Source of the DNA: Pseudonocardia sp. N23
GTDB lineage: Bacteria; Actinomycetota; Actinomycetes; Mycobacteriales; Pseudonocardiaceae
Assembly: GCF_002583555.1 (NCBI RefSeq)
Contig: NZ_BEGX01000128.1
Coordinates: 111,949 to 175,948, forward strand
DNA: 64,000 bases
Reading direction: 5' to 3'
A program made the translations under genes and the position numbers. Every line of letters begins with the position of its first letter. Position 1 is the stretch's first letter. Below the pieces are notes generated by a model. That model did not search any database. It was not told where the DNA came from and saw only the letters and a program-made list of their open reading frames with translations. Below, in pieces: positions 7,958-16,416 of the stretch.

Positions 7958-8230
7958 TCAGCCTCCGGGCGCCGCCACGGATGTCGTCGACGACGGGAGC
8001 GGCGCCGTCGCGAGTGTCGGAGTCGGCGCCGGTTCGTCGACCGTCGGCACATCCGGTGACTCCGGGACGACGGTGACCGTCGGGGTCGGGGCCGGGGCCA
8101 GGACCGACATGTCGAGCCGCTCGGGCTCTCGCTGCACGGTGACACCGCAGCCCGACGTCGCCACGAGGACACCGCCGAGCGCCAGCACGGCGAGGACATG
8201 ACGGGCACGGCCGTGCCGAACGGCGCTCAT
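7958..8230 (-). CDS. Small putative lipoprotein of the two-component operon
   Basis: This 90-residue protein has a positively charged N-terminus, a hydrophobic stretch (VLAVLALGGVLVATSGC) with a lipobox-like TSGC at about residue 29, then a Pro/Thr/Val-rich low-complexity tail. It would be exported and lipid-anchored. The ATG was chosen because it overlaps the stop of the upstream kinase (ATGA) and places the signal peptide correctly. As the third gene of the regulator-kinase operon it may modulate sensing, by analogy with MtrAB-LpqB, but it is far shorter than LpqB. No known domain. Confidence 0.7.
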   Translation of the reverse strand: MSAVRHGRARHVLAVLALGGVLVATSGCGVTVQREPERLDMSVLAPAPTPTVTVVPESPDVPTVDEPAPTPTLATAPLPSSTTSVAAPGG

Positions 8231-9621
8231 GGGTCGATCCCCGGCAGCTCGACGACGAACCTCGCCCCACCCCCGGGCCGGTCCTCGACCCACACCCGGC
8301 CGTGGTGGAGCTCGACGTGCTGCGCGACCAGGGCGAGGCCGAGGCCGGTACCGCTTTCCTCGTCGCGGCGGCCGGCCATGTCACCCCTGGTGAAGCGCTC
8401 GAAGATCCGCTCCCGCTGCAGGAGCGGCACTCCTGGGCCGGCGTCCTCGACCTCGACGCGGACCCAGCGGTCCCGGCCGACCACGGCGACCCTGGTCACC
8501 CCTCCCCCGTGGTTGCGGGCGTTGTCGAGCAGGTTGCCCACGACGCGATCCAGCCGGCGGCGATCTGCCAGCACCAGCCGCGGACAGCCGAGCACCTCGG
8601 CCTTCGGGTGGATTCCCCGCTCGGCGACGGAGTGCGCGACGACGTCGTGGACGTTGCAGGGTTCGAGATCGTGACCGTCGATGGCCGCGTCGCCCCGTGA
8701 GATCTCGAGCAGGTCGGTCACCATCCGCCGGAAGCGGCGCACGTCCCCGTCGAGCAACGCGACGGCCTGCGCAGCCGTCGGCGGCATGTCGGCACTACGG
8801 CGTCGCAGCACGGCGACCGCATTGATCATCGTCGTGAGCGGTGATCGGAGCTCGTGACTCACATCGCCCGCGAACCGCACGTCACGCTGTACCCGACGCT
8901 CGAGCGCATCGACCGTGTCGTTGAACGTCGCCGCCAGCGGTGCGAGCTCGGCGTCGCCTCCCAGCGGGAGACGGGCACGCAGATCACCCGCGGCGACCCG
9001 GGCGGCGGCCGCGGTGAGCTCGCTCAAGGGCCTCAGCGCCCGCCGTCCTGCCCAACCACCCAGACCGAACCCGAGCACCGCACTCACCGCGACACCGGCG
9101 AGCAGGACGGCGCTCAGGAACCGCAGTGTGCGGTCGAGTTCCAGCAGCGGGAAGAGCTCGACGTAGACGGCCCGACCGTCGCTCAACGGAAGGGCTACCA
9201 CGACGACCGGGATGCCACCGGTCACCGTCCGCTGACGCGCAGGAACGCCGTCGCGGGCGAGGTTGCGTAGCTGTGCCGGCAGCGCGTCGAGGTCCACCTG
9301 GCGCCCGCTCGTCGTCCACGTTCCGGCCCGTCGCAGCGCGATGGTCGTGTCGGGGCCTCCCGCGAGGCCGGTGAGCAGATCGTCGAGCGAGGTCGTGGTG
9401 CCGGATCGGAGCGCCTCCCCCACCAGCAGCGCGTTGACCGAGGCCTGCCGGGTGGCGCTCTGCTCCCGCTGCGCGACGAGATAGTTCGACGCAAGGTTCC
9501 AGGTCACCGTCGCCAGCAGCCCCGTCACGATCACCGAGACCAGCGCGAACGCCAACGCGACCCGCCGGCGCAGCGTCAGTCTTGACCACACGGCGTGCAG
9601 CCGTTCCGAGAAGGTCCTCAT
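8227..9621 (-). CDS. Two-component sensor histidine kinase
   Basis: This 464-residue HK has a transmembrane helix near residues 22-45, an extracytoplasmic sensor region (about 46-165), a second helix (about 168-195), HAMP (about 195-245), HisKA with the H-box FAGDVSHELRSP (phospho-His near residue 254), the N-box NLLDNARNH and HATPase motifs VEDAGPG and GTGLGLALV. The start overlaps the response-regulator stop (ATGA), and the stop overlaps the lipoprotein start in the same way, so the three genes form a tight operon. The domain order resembles MtrB/PrrB kinases. The stimulus is unknown. Confidence 0.92.
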   Translation of the reverse strand: MRTFSERLHAVWSRLTLRRRVALAFALVSVIVTGLLATVTWNLASNYLVAQREQSATRQASVNALLVGEALRSGTTTSLDDLLTGLAGGPDTTIALRRAGTWTTSGRQVDLDALPAQLRNLARDGVPARQRTVTGGIPVVVVALPLSDGRAVYVELFPLLELDRTLRFLSAVLLAGVAVSAVLGFGLGGWAGRRALRPLSELTAAAARVAAGDLRARLPLGGDAELAPLAATFNDTVDALERRVQRDVRFAGDVSHELRSPLTTMINAVAVLRRRSADMPPTAAQAVALLDGDVRRFRRMVTDLLEISRGDAAIDGHDLEPCNVHDVVAHSVAERGIHPKAEVLGCPRLVLADRRRLDRVVGNLLDNARNHGGGVTRVAVVGRDRWVRVEVEDAGPGVPLLQRERIFERFTRGDMAGRRDEESGTGLGLALVAQHVELHHGRVWVEDRPGGGARFVVELPGIDP

Positions 9622-10337
9622 CCGGGAGTGACCTTGTAGCCGGCGCCCCGAACGGTCAGCACGAGCACGGGATCGTCCGGATCGGTCTCGACCTTGCGTC
9701 GCAGCCGCCGGACATGCACGTCGAGCAGGCGCGTGTCACCGAGGTAGTCGTACCCCCAGACCCGCTGCAGCAGCGCTTCGCGCGTCACCACCCGGCCGGC
9801 TGCGGAGATCAGCTCGACGAAGAGCCGGAACTCCGTCCGTGTCAGGTGCACCTCCGCGCCGGACTTGCGGACCACGCCTTCCTCCGGCAGGACCTCGACG
9901 TCTCCCAGCACGAATCGCCGGTGCACCTCGCCCGAGGCCGGCCGGCGGCGCCGTAGCAGTGCCCGGATCCGGGCGGCGAGCTCGCCGGCGTCGAGCGGCT
10001 TGGTGACGTAGTCGTCCGCGCCGGCCTCGAGACCCTCGATGACGTCGCTCGAGTCGGAGCGCGCGGACACGATGATGATCGGGAGGTCGCCCCCCGCGCG
10101 CAGGGTCCGGCACACGGCGAGGCCATCGATCCCGGGCAGCATCAGATCCAGGAGGACCACATCGGCGGTGCCCTCACGCAGGTACGCCAGGGCCTGCTCG
10201 CCGGACGCAGCAGCTTCCACGGCGAAGCCCTCGTCGTCGAGGGCGAGCCCGAGGGCCTGCCGGATACGCGTGTCGTCATCGACGAGCAGCACGCTCGTCC
10301 GGTCCCCGTCGACGATGCGTTGCACCGGCTCGGTCAC
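9618..10337 (-). CDS. OmpR/PhoB-type response regulator
   Basis: This protein of about 239 residues has a receiver domain (about 12-125) and a winged-helix DNA-binding domain (about 145-235). The phospho-acceptor Asp lies in VVLLDLMLPGIDG (near residue 64), with the acidic pair in LLVDDDTRI and the conserved Lys in DDYVTKPLD. The winged helix shows LTRTEFRLFVEL and RLLDVHVRRLRRKV. I chose GTG 10337 because GAGAGG lies 8 nt upstream; in-frame starts at 10358 and 10385 exist without a good ribosome site. It heads the operon with its kinase and overlaps the end of the upstream ClC frame by about 60 nt. Confidence 0.92.
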   Translation of the reverse strand: MTEPVQRIVDGDRTSVLLVDDDTRIRQALGLALDDEGFAVEAAASGEQALAYLREGTADVVLLDLMLPGIDGLAVCRTLRAGGDLPIIIVSARSDSSDVIEGLEAGADDYVTKPLDAGELAARIRALLRRRRPASGEVHRRFVLGDVEVLPEEGVVRKSGAEVHLTRTEFRLFVELISAAGRVVTREALLQRVWGYDYLGDTRLLDVHVRRLRRKVETDPDDPVLVLTVRGAGYKVTPG

Positions 10338-11691
10338 GTCTGGGTCCTCTCGGGCCATGCCACGATCGAAGCCTGCCCGCGCCACCGGGGCAGCACCACC
10401 CCGGTCCTTGCGGCGACATCGTCAGCAGATCGTCAGCTCGCGGCGGGGGTTCGCCCGCCGGTGGCGCGAGGCGATAGGTCGTGAGCACGTCACGGTGGTC
10501 GATCCAGCCGACCGGTGCTCCTCCGGGGCTCGACACCACCGGCAACCCGGTCACGTCATGGTCGGCCAGGAGCTGTAGGGCGTCGTGCAGCGACGTTCCT
10601 GGGTCCAGCTCCGGGAGCCTGCGGGCCATGTCGCCGGCCCGCGGCTCGTCGCGACGCTCCCCCACGTCATCGACCAGGTCCTCGGCGACAGCCGCCCCGA
10701 CCCGGGCTCCGTCGGCGTCGACGACCGGCACGGCGCCGTAGCGACCCGAACCCAACCGCACGGCGAGCTCGGCCAGCCCCGAGTCGGCGAGCACGGGATC
10801 CGGCGCGGGCCGCATCGCGTCGGCCACCGTCAACCGGCGCAACAGCCCGCTGTCGTCGCCCCGGCCGTCGGCGTCGATGTCGATCCCGCGCCGCAGCACG
10901 GTGACTCCCGCGGCCAGCCCCAGCACCGCGTACAGCGGGAACTCGGCGGCCGACCCGAGCGCGTACGCAGGCAGCCGCAGGATGTGGTCGTCCCCCACGA
11001 CGACGTGCGCGACGGCGTCGGCCGTCACCGAGGAGATCACGACGATCCCGAACGACTCGGCGGTGAACCGCCGCAGGATGATCTCGAGGGCGAAGAACAC
11101 CCCGGCGATCGGTGCGTTGAACGTCGCCGAGATGCCACCCGCCGCACCACACGCGACCATCAGCCGCAGCCGGTGGTCCGGGACGCGCAACCACTGCCCG
11201 ATCGACGACCCGAGCGCCGACCCGATCTGCACGATCGGACCTTCACGACCCACCGACCCGCCGGTGCCGATGCACAACGCCGAGGCCAGCGACTTCACCA
11301 CCGCCACCCGGACCGGGATGCGTCCACCGTTGCGGGCGACCGCAAGCATCACCTCCGGCACCCCGTGCCCGCGCGCCTCCGGCGCGAACCTGTACATCAG
11401 CGGGCCGTACAACGCTCCGCCGACGATCGGGGTGATCAGCAGGAACCACGGCCCCAGCGCCGGGAGGTGCAGGCTCGGGGCCCGGCCGGCATCGCTGAAG
11501 TCCTGCCGGCCCGTGACCAGCTCGGTGATGCCGAGGATCAGGAACCGGAACGCGACCGCACCGAGCCCGGCGCCGACGCCGATGATCAGCGCGAGCCCGA
11601 CGAGACCCGGCCGGCTCCCGGTCAACCACCCGTGCGCCCACCGCCCCGCCGACCTCAACCGCCAACTCCGAGCCCTCACCGCAGTGCTCAC
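10276..11691 (-). CDS. ClC-type chloride channel/antiporter with internal deletion, fused to CBS pair
   Basis: The first 260 residues are a ClC membrane domain: the selectivity motif GHGVPEVML (about 108), GGSVGREGPIVQIGSALG (about 142) and helices through about residue 262. The second half of the antiparallel repeat (helices with the GGxFxP motif and the anion-coordinating Tyr) is missing. YAVLGLAAGV runs directly into LRRGIDIDADGRGDD, the usual linker to the cytoplasmic CBS pair (about 275-410), so about 170-200 residues are lost in frame. The tail after TTYRLAPPAG looks non-native and overlaps the response-regulator start. It overlaps the MarR stop (ATGA). Ion transport is unlikely in this form. 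Confidence 0.8.
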   Translation of the reverse strand: MSTAVRARSWRLRSAGRWAHGWLTGSRPGLVGLALIIGVGAGLGAVAFRFLILGITELVTGRQDFSDAGRAPSLHLPALGPWFLLITPIVGGALYGPLMYRFAPEARGHGVPEVMLAVARNGGRIPVRVAVVKSLASALCIGTGGSVGREGPIVQIGSALGSSIGQWLRVPDHRLRLMVACGAAGGISATFNAPIAGVFFALEIILRRFTAESFGIVVISSVTADAVAHVVVGDDHILRLPAYALGSAAEFPLYAVLGLAAGVTVLRRGIDIDADGRGDDSGLLRRLTVADAMRPAPDPVLADSGLAELAVRLGSGRYGAVPVVDADGARVGAAVAEDLVDDVGERRDEPRAGDMARRLPELDPGTSLHDALQLLADHDVTGLPVVSSPGGAPVGWIDHRDVLTTYRLAPPAGEPPPRADDLLTMSPQGPGWCCPGGAGRLRSWHGPRGPRRDRAGATHRRRGPDERAARR

Positions 11692-12161
11692 AGGCTCGTG
11701 GTCCAGTCGGGCTCACCAGGTTCCCCGGCGGCGTCGGTGAAGGCCCGCAACGCGCGGACCAGCCCGTCACGATCTTCGACGGGCATCGAGGAGACCAGGG
11801 TGCCCAGTTCTGCGCGCCGCCGACGCGTCACCTCGTCCACGAGGTCCCGTCCCCGACTGGTGAGCATGACGCTCACCTCGCGACGGTCCGGCGACGACCG
11901 CGCGCGCTCCACCAGACCGTGCACCACCAGCCGGTCACACATCCGCGTCGCGGTCGAGCGGTTGACCGACAGCGCGTCAGCCAGGTCGGCCGGCCGCTGC
12001 GGCCCACGCTGCGCCAGCACCACCAGTGCGCGGTACTGCGGGATCGTCACGTCCTCGTCCACCGCTGCCAGCGACCGCGCCGCGACCGCCACCAGCACAC
12101 GGCTGGCCGTCATCACCGCGTCCACCAGCACGTCGGCAGCCACTCCCGGATTTTGTTGCAC
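11688..12161 (-). CDS. MarR-family transcriptional regulator
   Basis: This 157-residue winged-helix protein shows the MarR core: TIPQYRALVVLAQRGPQ, RPADLADALSVNRSTATRMC (recognition helix about 65-80) and the wing SSPDRREVSVMLTSRGRDL. The start is GTG, placed inside a candidate operator, which suggests autorepression. The stop overlaps the ClC start (ATGA), so the two are co-transcribed and the regulator probably responds to a ligand linked to anion or pH stress. That link is inference from the operon only. Confidence 0.88.
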   Translation of the reverse strand: MQQNPGVAADVLVDAVMTASRVLVAVAARSLAAVDEDVTIPQYRALVVLAQRGPQRPADLADALSVNRSTATRMCDRLVVHGLVERARSSPDRREVSVMLTSRGRDLVDEVTRRRRAELGTLVSSMPVEDRDGLVRALRAFTDAAGEPGEPDWTTSL

Positions 12162-12184
12162 AGGGACATGACTGCATGCAGCAA
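12153..12184. promoter_or_regulatory. Candidate MarR operator
   Basis: TTGTTGCA (12153-12160) and TGCAGCAA (12177-12184) form an inverted repeat with one mismatch, and TGCATGCA (12173-12180) is a perfect palindrome inside it. The left arm overlaps the MarR start codon. Size and position suit a MarR dimer site. Confidence 0.4.
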
Positions 12185-12310
12185 TTGGTTCGCGCAGGCA
12201 GGTTCGCGGCCGCGTGAGGCCTTTCAGCTACGTTGCATCCGGCAGGCCGGAGGCCTGGTGAAGGTGGCTCGGCCGCCTGTGCTGCAGGATCAGGCGCCGG
12301 TGCTCGATCC

Positions 12311-13150
12311 TCAGAGGGAGACGAAGCTCTCGACTGCGACGAAGGCGCCGACCGCGACCAGGAGGACGGCGAAAGCGCGGGTGAGGGCGAGCCCGGAGAA
12401 CTTGTCCGCGACCCTCTTCCCGACCACGGTGCCGATGACTGCAGCGATGACGAAGGGCGCGATGATGCGCCAGTCGAGGTGCATGTCCCCGAATCGGGAG
12501 ACCACCGACGAGATCGAGTTCAGCACGATGACCAGGAGCGAGGTGCCGACGGCGAGGGCCATCGACATACGCAGGACGATGACCAGCGCCGGAACGACGA
12601 GGAATCCGCCACCGACGCCGAGGAACCCGGTGAGGAACCCGACCACGGCGCCACAGGCAACGACCTTGAGCGCCGTGACGACGAGTTCGGAGCGGGCGGA
12701 CGCAGTGCGGGTGTCGACGGCTGTACTTCCGCTACCGGATGGGGCGTCGGGCTCGGGCCGGTCGGGTTCCTCGGTGTCGGAACGCTCGCCGTCGTTGCGT
12801 GAGTTCAGGAGCATCGCGGCGGCAGCGACGATGGTGAGACCGGCGAAGGCGAGGAGCAGCACAGGTTGACTGACGTCTCGGTTCAGCACGGTCCCGAGAT
12901 AGGCGGCTGGAATCCCGACGACCCCGAGCGCGACGCCGTTGCGCCAGTCGACTCCGCCCCCTCGGATTCTCGCGACTGCCCCGACGGAGGCGGTGATGCC
13001 GACGATGATGACACTGCTCGTCGTGGCGGCCTGGGCGCCCTGGCCGAGTACATAGACGAGGGCCGGCACCGTGAGGACGCCACCGCCGCCGCCGAGGCCG
13101 CCGATGACGACCCCCATGATCAGCCCGAGGGCAGCCGCGAGGGCGAGCAT
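12311..13150 (-). CDS. Sulfite exporter TauE/SafE family membrane protein
   Basis: This 279-residue protein has two homologous halves, each opening with a glycine-rich motif: GVVIGGLGGGGGVLTVPALV near residue 15 and GFLTGFLGVGGGFLVVPALV near 170. They are separated by a charged cytoplasmic loop (about 120-160). About eight membrane segments are expected. Members export sulfite or sulfoacetate-type anions. The gene follows a rhodanese-like relic with TGATG overlap and lies divergent from a persulfide dioxygenase-type gene. This matches cst-like reactive-sulfur loci, so sulfite or thiosulfate efflux is the likely role. Confidence 0.88.
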   Translation of the reverse strand: MLALAAALGLIMGVVIGGLGGGGGVLTVPALVYVLGQGAQAATTSSVIIVGITASVGAVARIRGGGVDWRNGVALGVVGIPAAYLGTVLNRDVSQPVLLLAFAGLTIVAAAAMLLNSRNDGERSDTEEPDRPEPDAPSGSGSTAVDTRTASARSELVVTALKVVACGAVVGFLTGFLGVGGGFLVVPALVIVLRMSMALAVGTSLLVIVLNSISSVVSRFGDMHLDWRIIAPFVIAAVIGTVVGKRVADKFSGLALTRAFAVLLVAVGAFVAVESFVSL

Positions 13151-13434
13151 CAGGGGACCGCACCCGGGGTGCCGCCATCACGGGCGACGGTCCGACCACT
13201 TCCGGCCCAGGCCTTCACGCCGCCGGCGAGGTTGCGGACGCCGATTCCTGCGTCGGCGAGCAGGACGGTCGAGAGCACGCAGAAGGCGCCGAAGGACTGC
13301 TCGGTCTCGCCGGTAGTGGGTACCCGCTCGGCCAACCGCCGCAGATCGCCCGGGCCCTGGACCCAGGACCCGTCGCTGCGACGGTCCAGGCGCTGGGCGC
13401 TCATCGACCACTCAACTCCCACTGTTCGGGACAA
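13150..13434 (-). pseudogene. Degenerate rhodanese-like protein
   Basis: The 94-residue frame ends with LLADAGIGVRNLAGGVKAWA followed by SGRTVARDGGTPG, the C-terminal strand-helix of a rhodanese domain. The preceding part has lost the expected active-site loop (C-R-x-G-x-R): only FGAFCVLSTV remains, so catalytic sulfur transfer is doubtful. The stop overlaps the TauE start, indicating a former operon. It may be a degraded stand-alone rhodanese, as found beside TauE and CstB in other bacteria. Confidence 0.55.
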
Positions 13435-13482
13435 CTGGCATTAATGTACGGTCATTGACAGTCACCAGCAAGGGAGGGTCCC

Positions 13483-14843
13483 GTGGGTCTGACCGTCGAA
13501 GTGATCGAGACCAGCGAGTTGGGCGATCGCAGCTACGTCGCTCACGACGGCAAGGTCGCGGTGGTCGTTGATCCGCAGCGCGATCTGGACCGGGTCGAGA
13601 AGATCCTCGACGACCTCGGAGTTCGGGTCGGCCTCGTCGTCGAGACCCACATTCACAACGACTACGTGACCGGCGGATTCGAGCTGGCCCGCCGCACCGG
13701 GGCGGGCTACGTGGTCGCTGCCGCCGATCATGTCGAGTTCGCGCGCGACGCCGTGACCGACGGCGACGAGCGCACCGTCGGTTCACTGACCGTGCGGGTG
13801 GTGGCGACACCGGGCCACACCGACACCCATCTCGCCTATGTCGTCGGTGACGGCGAAGGGCCCCCGGCAGTCTTCACCGGCGGGTCGTTGCTGTTCGGGA
13901 GTGTCGGACGTACTGATCTCGTCGACCCTGCACGGACCGATGAACTCACTCGCGCGCAGTATCACTCCGCACGCAAGCTGGCCGAGATCCTCGACGACGA
14001 CACAGTCGTGTTCCCGACGCACGGGTTCGGAAGCTTCTGCTCGACCGGGCCCGCGAGCACCGGGGACCACAGCACCATCGGCACTGAACGGTCTCGCAAC
14101 GATGCCCTGCTCGAACCAGACGAAGACGCGTTCGTCGAGCGACTCATCACGGGCCTCACAGCCTACCCGAGCTATTACGCCCACATGGGGGCGCGCAACC
14201 GGCAGGGGCCCGGCGCGGCAGACCTCTCCGCACCCGAGCGGGTCGACGCGGAGCAGCTCCGCCGGCGGATCAAAGCCGGTGAATGGGTGGTCGACCTGCG
14301 TGATCGCACCGCGTACGCCACCGAACACGTCCACGGCACCATCGGCATCGCCCTGGGGCCCCAGTTCGCGACCTATCTGGGCTGGCTGATCCCGTGGGGC
14401 ACGCCGTTGACGCTGGTCGGCGAGACCGCCAGCCAGGTCACCGATGCCCAGCGTCAACTCGTGCGGATCGGCATCGACCGACCCGCCGGGTCCGCGCTGG
14501 GCAAACCCGACGAGCTCGCCGAGCCCGACGAGCTGCGCAGCTACCCGAAGTCGACGTTCGCAGCGATCGCCGAGGCCCGCGACCGCGGCGACGACCCGGT
14601 GATCCTCGACGTGCGCCGCCACGACGAAGAGCGAACGGGTCCATCCCCGGTTCCGCGCACATCCCGATCAACGAGCTGCTCGAGCGCCTGGCCGAGGTGC
14701 CCGACGGCGAACTGTGGGTGCACTGCGCAGCAGGCTTCCGCGCCGGCATCGGCGCCAGCCTCCTCGCACGCGCGGGTCGTACGGTCGTACTGGTCGACGA
14801 CGACTACTCCAGCGCTGTGGCCTCCGGTCTGGCGACCGGCTGA
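13483..14843 (+). pseudogene. CstB/ETHE1-like persulfide dioxygenase with rhodanese domains, frameshifted
   Basis: Residues 1-240 are a metallo-beta-lactamase fold: ETHIHNDYVTGG (metal ligands), ATPGHTDTHLAYV, FTGGSLLFGSVGRTDL and FPTHGFGSFC, the signature set of persulfide dioxygenases. A first rhodanese domain without Cys follows (about 260-350). The second begins VILDVRRHDEE near 370; a one-base loss near 14640 then shifts the frame, and SIPGSAHIPINELLERL, CAAGFRAGIGASLLA and a stop at 14843 read in another frame. In the original frame translation runs to 15018 as unrelated sequence. If the shift is real, the second catalytic rhodanese is lost while the dioxygenase may survive. Start GTG with GGGAGGG upstream. 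Confidence 0.8.
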
Positions 14844-15162
14844 CCGATCTCGGACGGGTCGGCCGAGCGGCGTCAGAAGGGCACTGTCGCCGTGTGGGCC
14901 GCGCGGGCAGCCGCTCCGATGCGGGACTTCAGCTCCCGCAGCCGCGAAGATCTACCCGATGACGGGACATCGCGTGGTGGCTGATCGGCGGCGACAGGTG
15001 CGGCGGCGGGAACGGTGACGGTGGACCTCGCCGCCGCGGCGGCGGTCGGGGTCGACGTTGTGTTCATGCGTGGATGTCCTCACAACTGTGCGGGCAAGCG
15101 GGCGCTCACAGCGCTGACCCGAATGGGGACGTCCTCGCGGCGACGGGGGACGTCCGGGCGCG
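14844..15162. other. Gene-poor stretch with possible minus-strand relic
   Basis: No convincing gene. On the minus strand, 14873-14950 reads RLRELKSRIGAAARAAHTAT then VPF and a stop, which looks like the true end of a lost protein, but no family was recognised and no start is plausible. No terminator, tRNA or riboswitch-like structure was found by eye. Confidence 0.35.
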
Positions 15163-15435
15163 CTAGAAGCCCGGGCGACACAGCCGGTCGTCGACGGAGA
15201 GCTGATCGGTCGCCAGCAGGCAGACGCAGAACGCTTCCTGCCCCCACTGGCCCGCAGCACTCACCAGATCAGTGCACCATTCCCAGCTGTGTCGCGCAAC
15301 CGTCTGTGACGCGGCGGGTGGACCTCCGTCGGGCAGGACGGCGTCCGCCTCGCCCAGGGCGGCAGCGAGCCCGTCTCGCCGAGCGGAGGACCGGACTCGT
15401 CGAGACGGGCCGGGGTGACCCGGCACCCAGCTCAC
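15163..15435 (-). CDS. Hypothetical protein downstream of the catabolic cluster
   Basis: A 90-residue frame ends ATDQLSVDDRLCRPGF. The C-terminal half has protein-like composition (WEWCTDLVSAAGQWGQEAFC, four Cys and three Trp overall) whereas the N-terminal part is Arg/Ala-rich. It may be the end of a decayed gene with an unclear start. It lies 46 nt beyond the sucD-like stop on the same strand. No function assigned. Confidence 0.3.
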   Translation of the reverse strand: MSWVPGHPGPSRRVRSSARRDGLAAALGEADAVLPDGGPPAASQTVARHSWEWCTDLVSAAGQWGQEAFCVCLLATDQLSVDDRLCRPGF

Positions 15436-15481
15436 CCCTCGAGCTCCTGCGGCCGGTGCCGGGTGACGGTCGACGGGCCGG

Positions 15482-16399
15482 TCACGAGGCGTCGGCCGCG
15501 GCCGGGATCAGGCCGCGCTCACCGAGCACCGCCACGATCGTCGCGCCCATGCTCGACGGGTCCGGCGCCACCCGCACGCCCGCGGCCCGGAGGATCTCCA
15601 CCTTCTCCTGCGCCGACTCGCCCACGCCCGACACGATCGCGCCCGCGTGGCCCATCTTGCGGCCCTTGGGCGCCGAGATGCCCGCGATGTAGGCGACGAC
15701 CGGCTTGCTCATCCGCTGCTGGAAGAACGCCGCACCGTCGGCCTCCTGCGGGCCGCCGATCTCGCCGATCATGATGACGGCGTCGGTGTCCTCGTCGTCC
15801 TCGAACCGCGCGAGGTGGTCGCGGAACGATGAGCCGTTGATGGGGTCACCGCCGATTCCGACCGACGTGGAGACCCCGATGCCCAGCGCACTGAGCTGGG
15901 AGGCGGCCTCGTAGCCGAGGGTGCCGGAGCGGCCGATGATGCCGACGCGGCCGGGCGTGTAGATGTGCCCGGGCATGATCCCCAGCATCGCCTTCCCGGG
16001 CGAGATCGTCCCCGCGCAGTTGGGTCCGGTGAGCACCATGCGGTCGGCCGCGCGGTAGCGCCACATGTAGCGCTTGACGCGCAGCATGTCCTGGGTCGGG
16101 ATGCCGTCGGTGATGCAGACGCAGTACCGGATGCCGGCGTCGGCCGCCTCCATGATCGCGTCGGCCGCGAAGGGCGGGGGAACGAAGACGATCGAGGCCT
16201 CCGCACCGGTCGCCCGGACCGCGTCCTTGACCGTGTTGAACACCGGCCGGTCCAGCTCGCTGCTGCCGCCGCGGCCGGGGGTCACGCCGCCGACGACGTT
16301 CGTCCCGTACTCGATCATCTCCTGGGCGTGGAAGCGGCCGATGCGGCCGGTGATCCCCTGTACCAGGACAGGGGTGTGCTCGGTGAGCAGGATGGCCAT
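15482..16399 (-). CDS. Malate/succinate-CoA ligase, alpha subunit
   Basis: This 305-residue protein has a CoA-binding Rossmann domain (VLVQGITGRIGRFHAQEMIE at the start, VFVPPPFAADAI) and a ligase domain with the phosphohistidine loop GHAGAIVSG near residue 248. It pairs with the beta subunit 17 nt upstream, preceded by GAGGAG before the ATG. The enzyme makes an acyl-CoA from a C4 acid with ATP or GTP through a phosphohistidine. Because the adjacent gene is a malyl-CoA lyase, malate (MtkB-like) is a better substrate guess than succinate. Substrate choice is inference; the family is clear. Confidence 0.85.
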   Translation of the reverse strand: MAILLTEHTPVLVQGITGRIGRFHAQEMIEYGTNVVGGVTPGRGGSSELDRPVFNTVKDAVRATGAEASIVFVPPPFAADAIMEAADAGIRYCVCITDGIPTQDMLRVKRYMWRYRAADRMVLTGPNCAGTISPGKAMLGIMPGHIYTPGRVGIIGRSGTLGYEAASQLSALGIGVSTSVGIGGDPINGSSFRDHLARFEDDEDTDAVIMIGEIGGPQEADGAAFFQQRMSKPVVAYIAGISAPKGRKMGHAGAIVSGVGESAQEKVEILRAAGVRVAPDPSSMGATIVAVLGERGLIPAAADAS

Positions 16400-16416
16400 G
16401 CTGGTGCTCCTCGGGA

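Noticed and set aside
8227..10337. Naming the two-component system MtrAB
   Set aside because: Domain order fits, but the third gene is a 90-residue lipoprotein and not LpqB, and the locus lacks the usual neighbours.
10585..12171. 528-residue plus-strand frame opposite ClC and MarR
   Set aside because: Antisense to genes with recognisable motifs and no domain of its own.
13435..13482. Riboswitch or operator between the rhodanese relic and the dioxygenase gene
   Set aside because: The 48-bp gap has a plausible divergent promoter but no clear dyad or known riboswitch signature.
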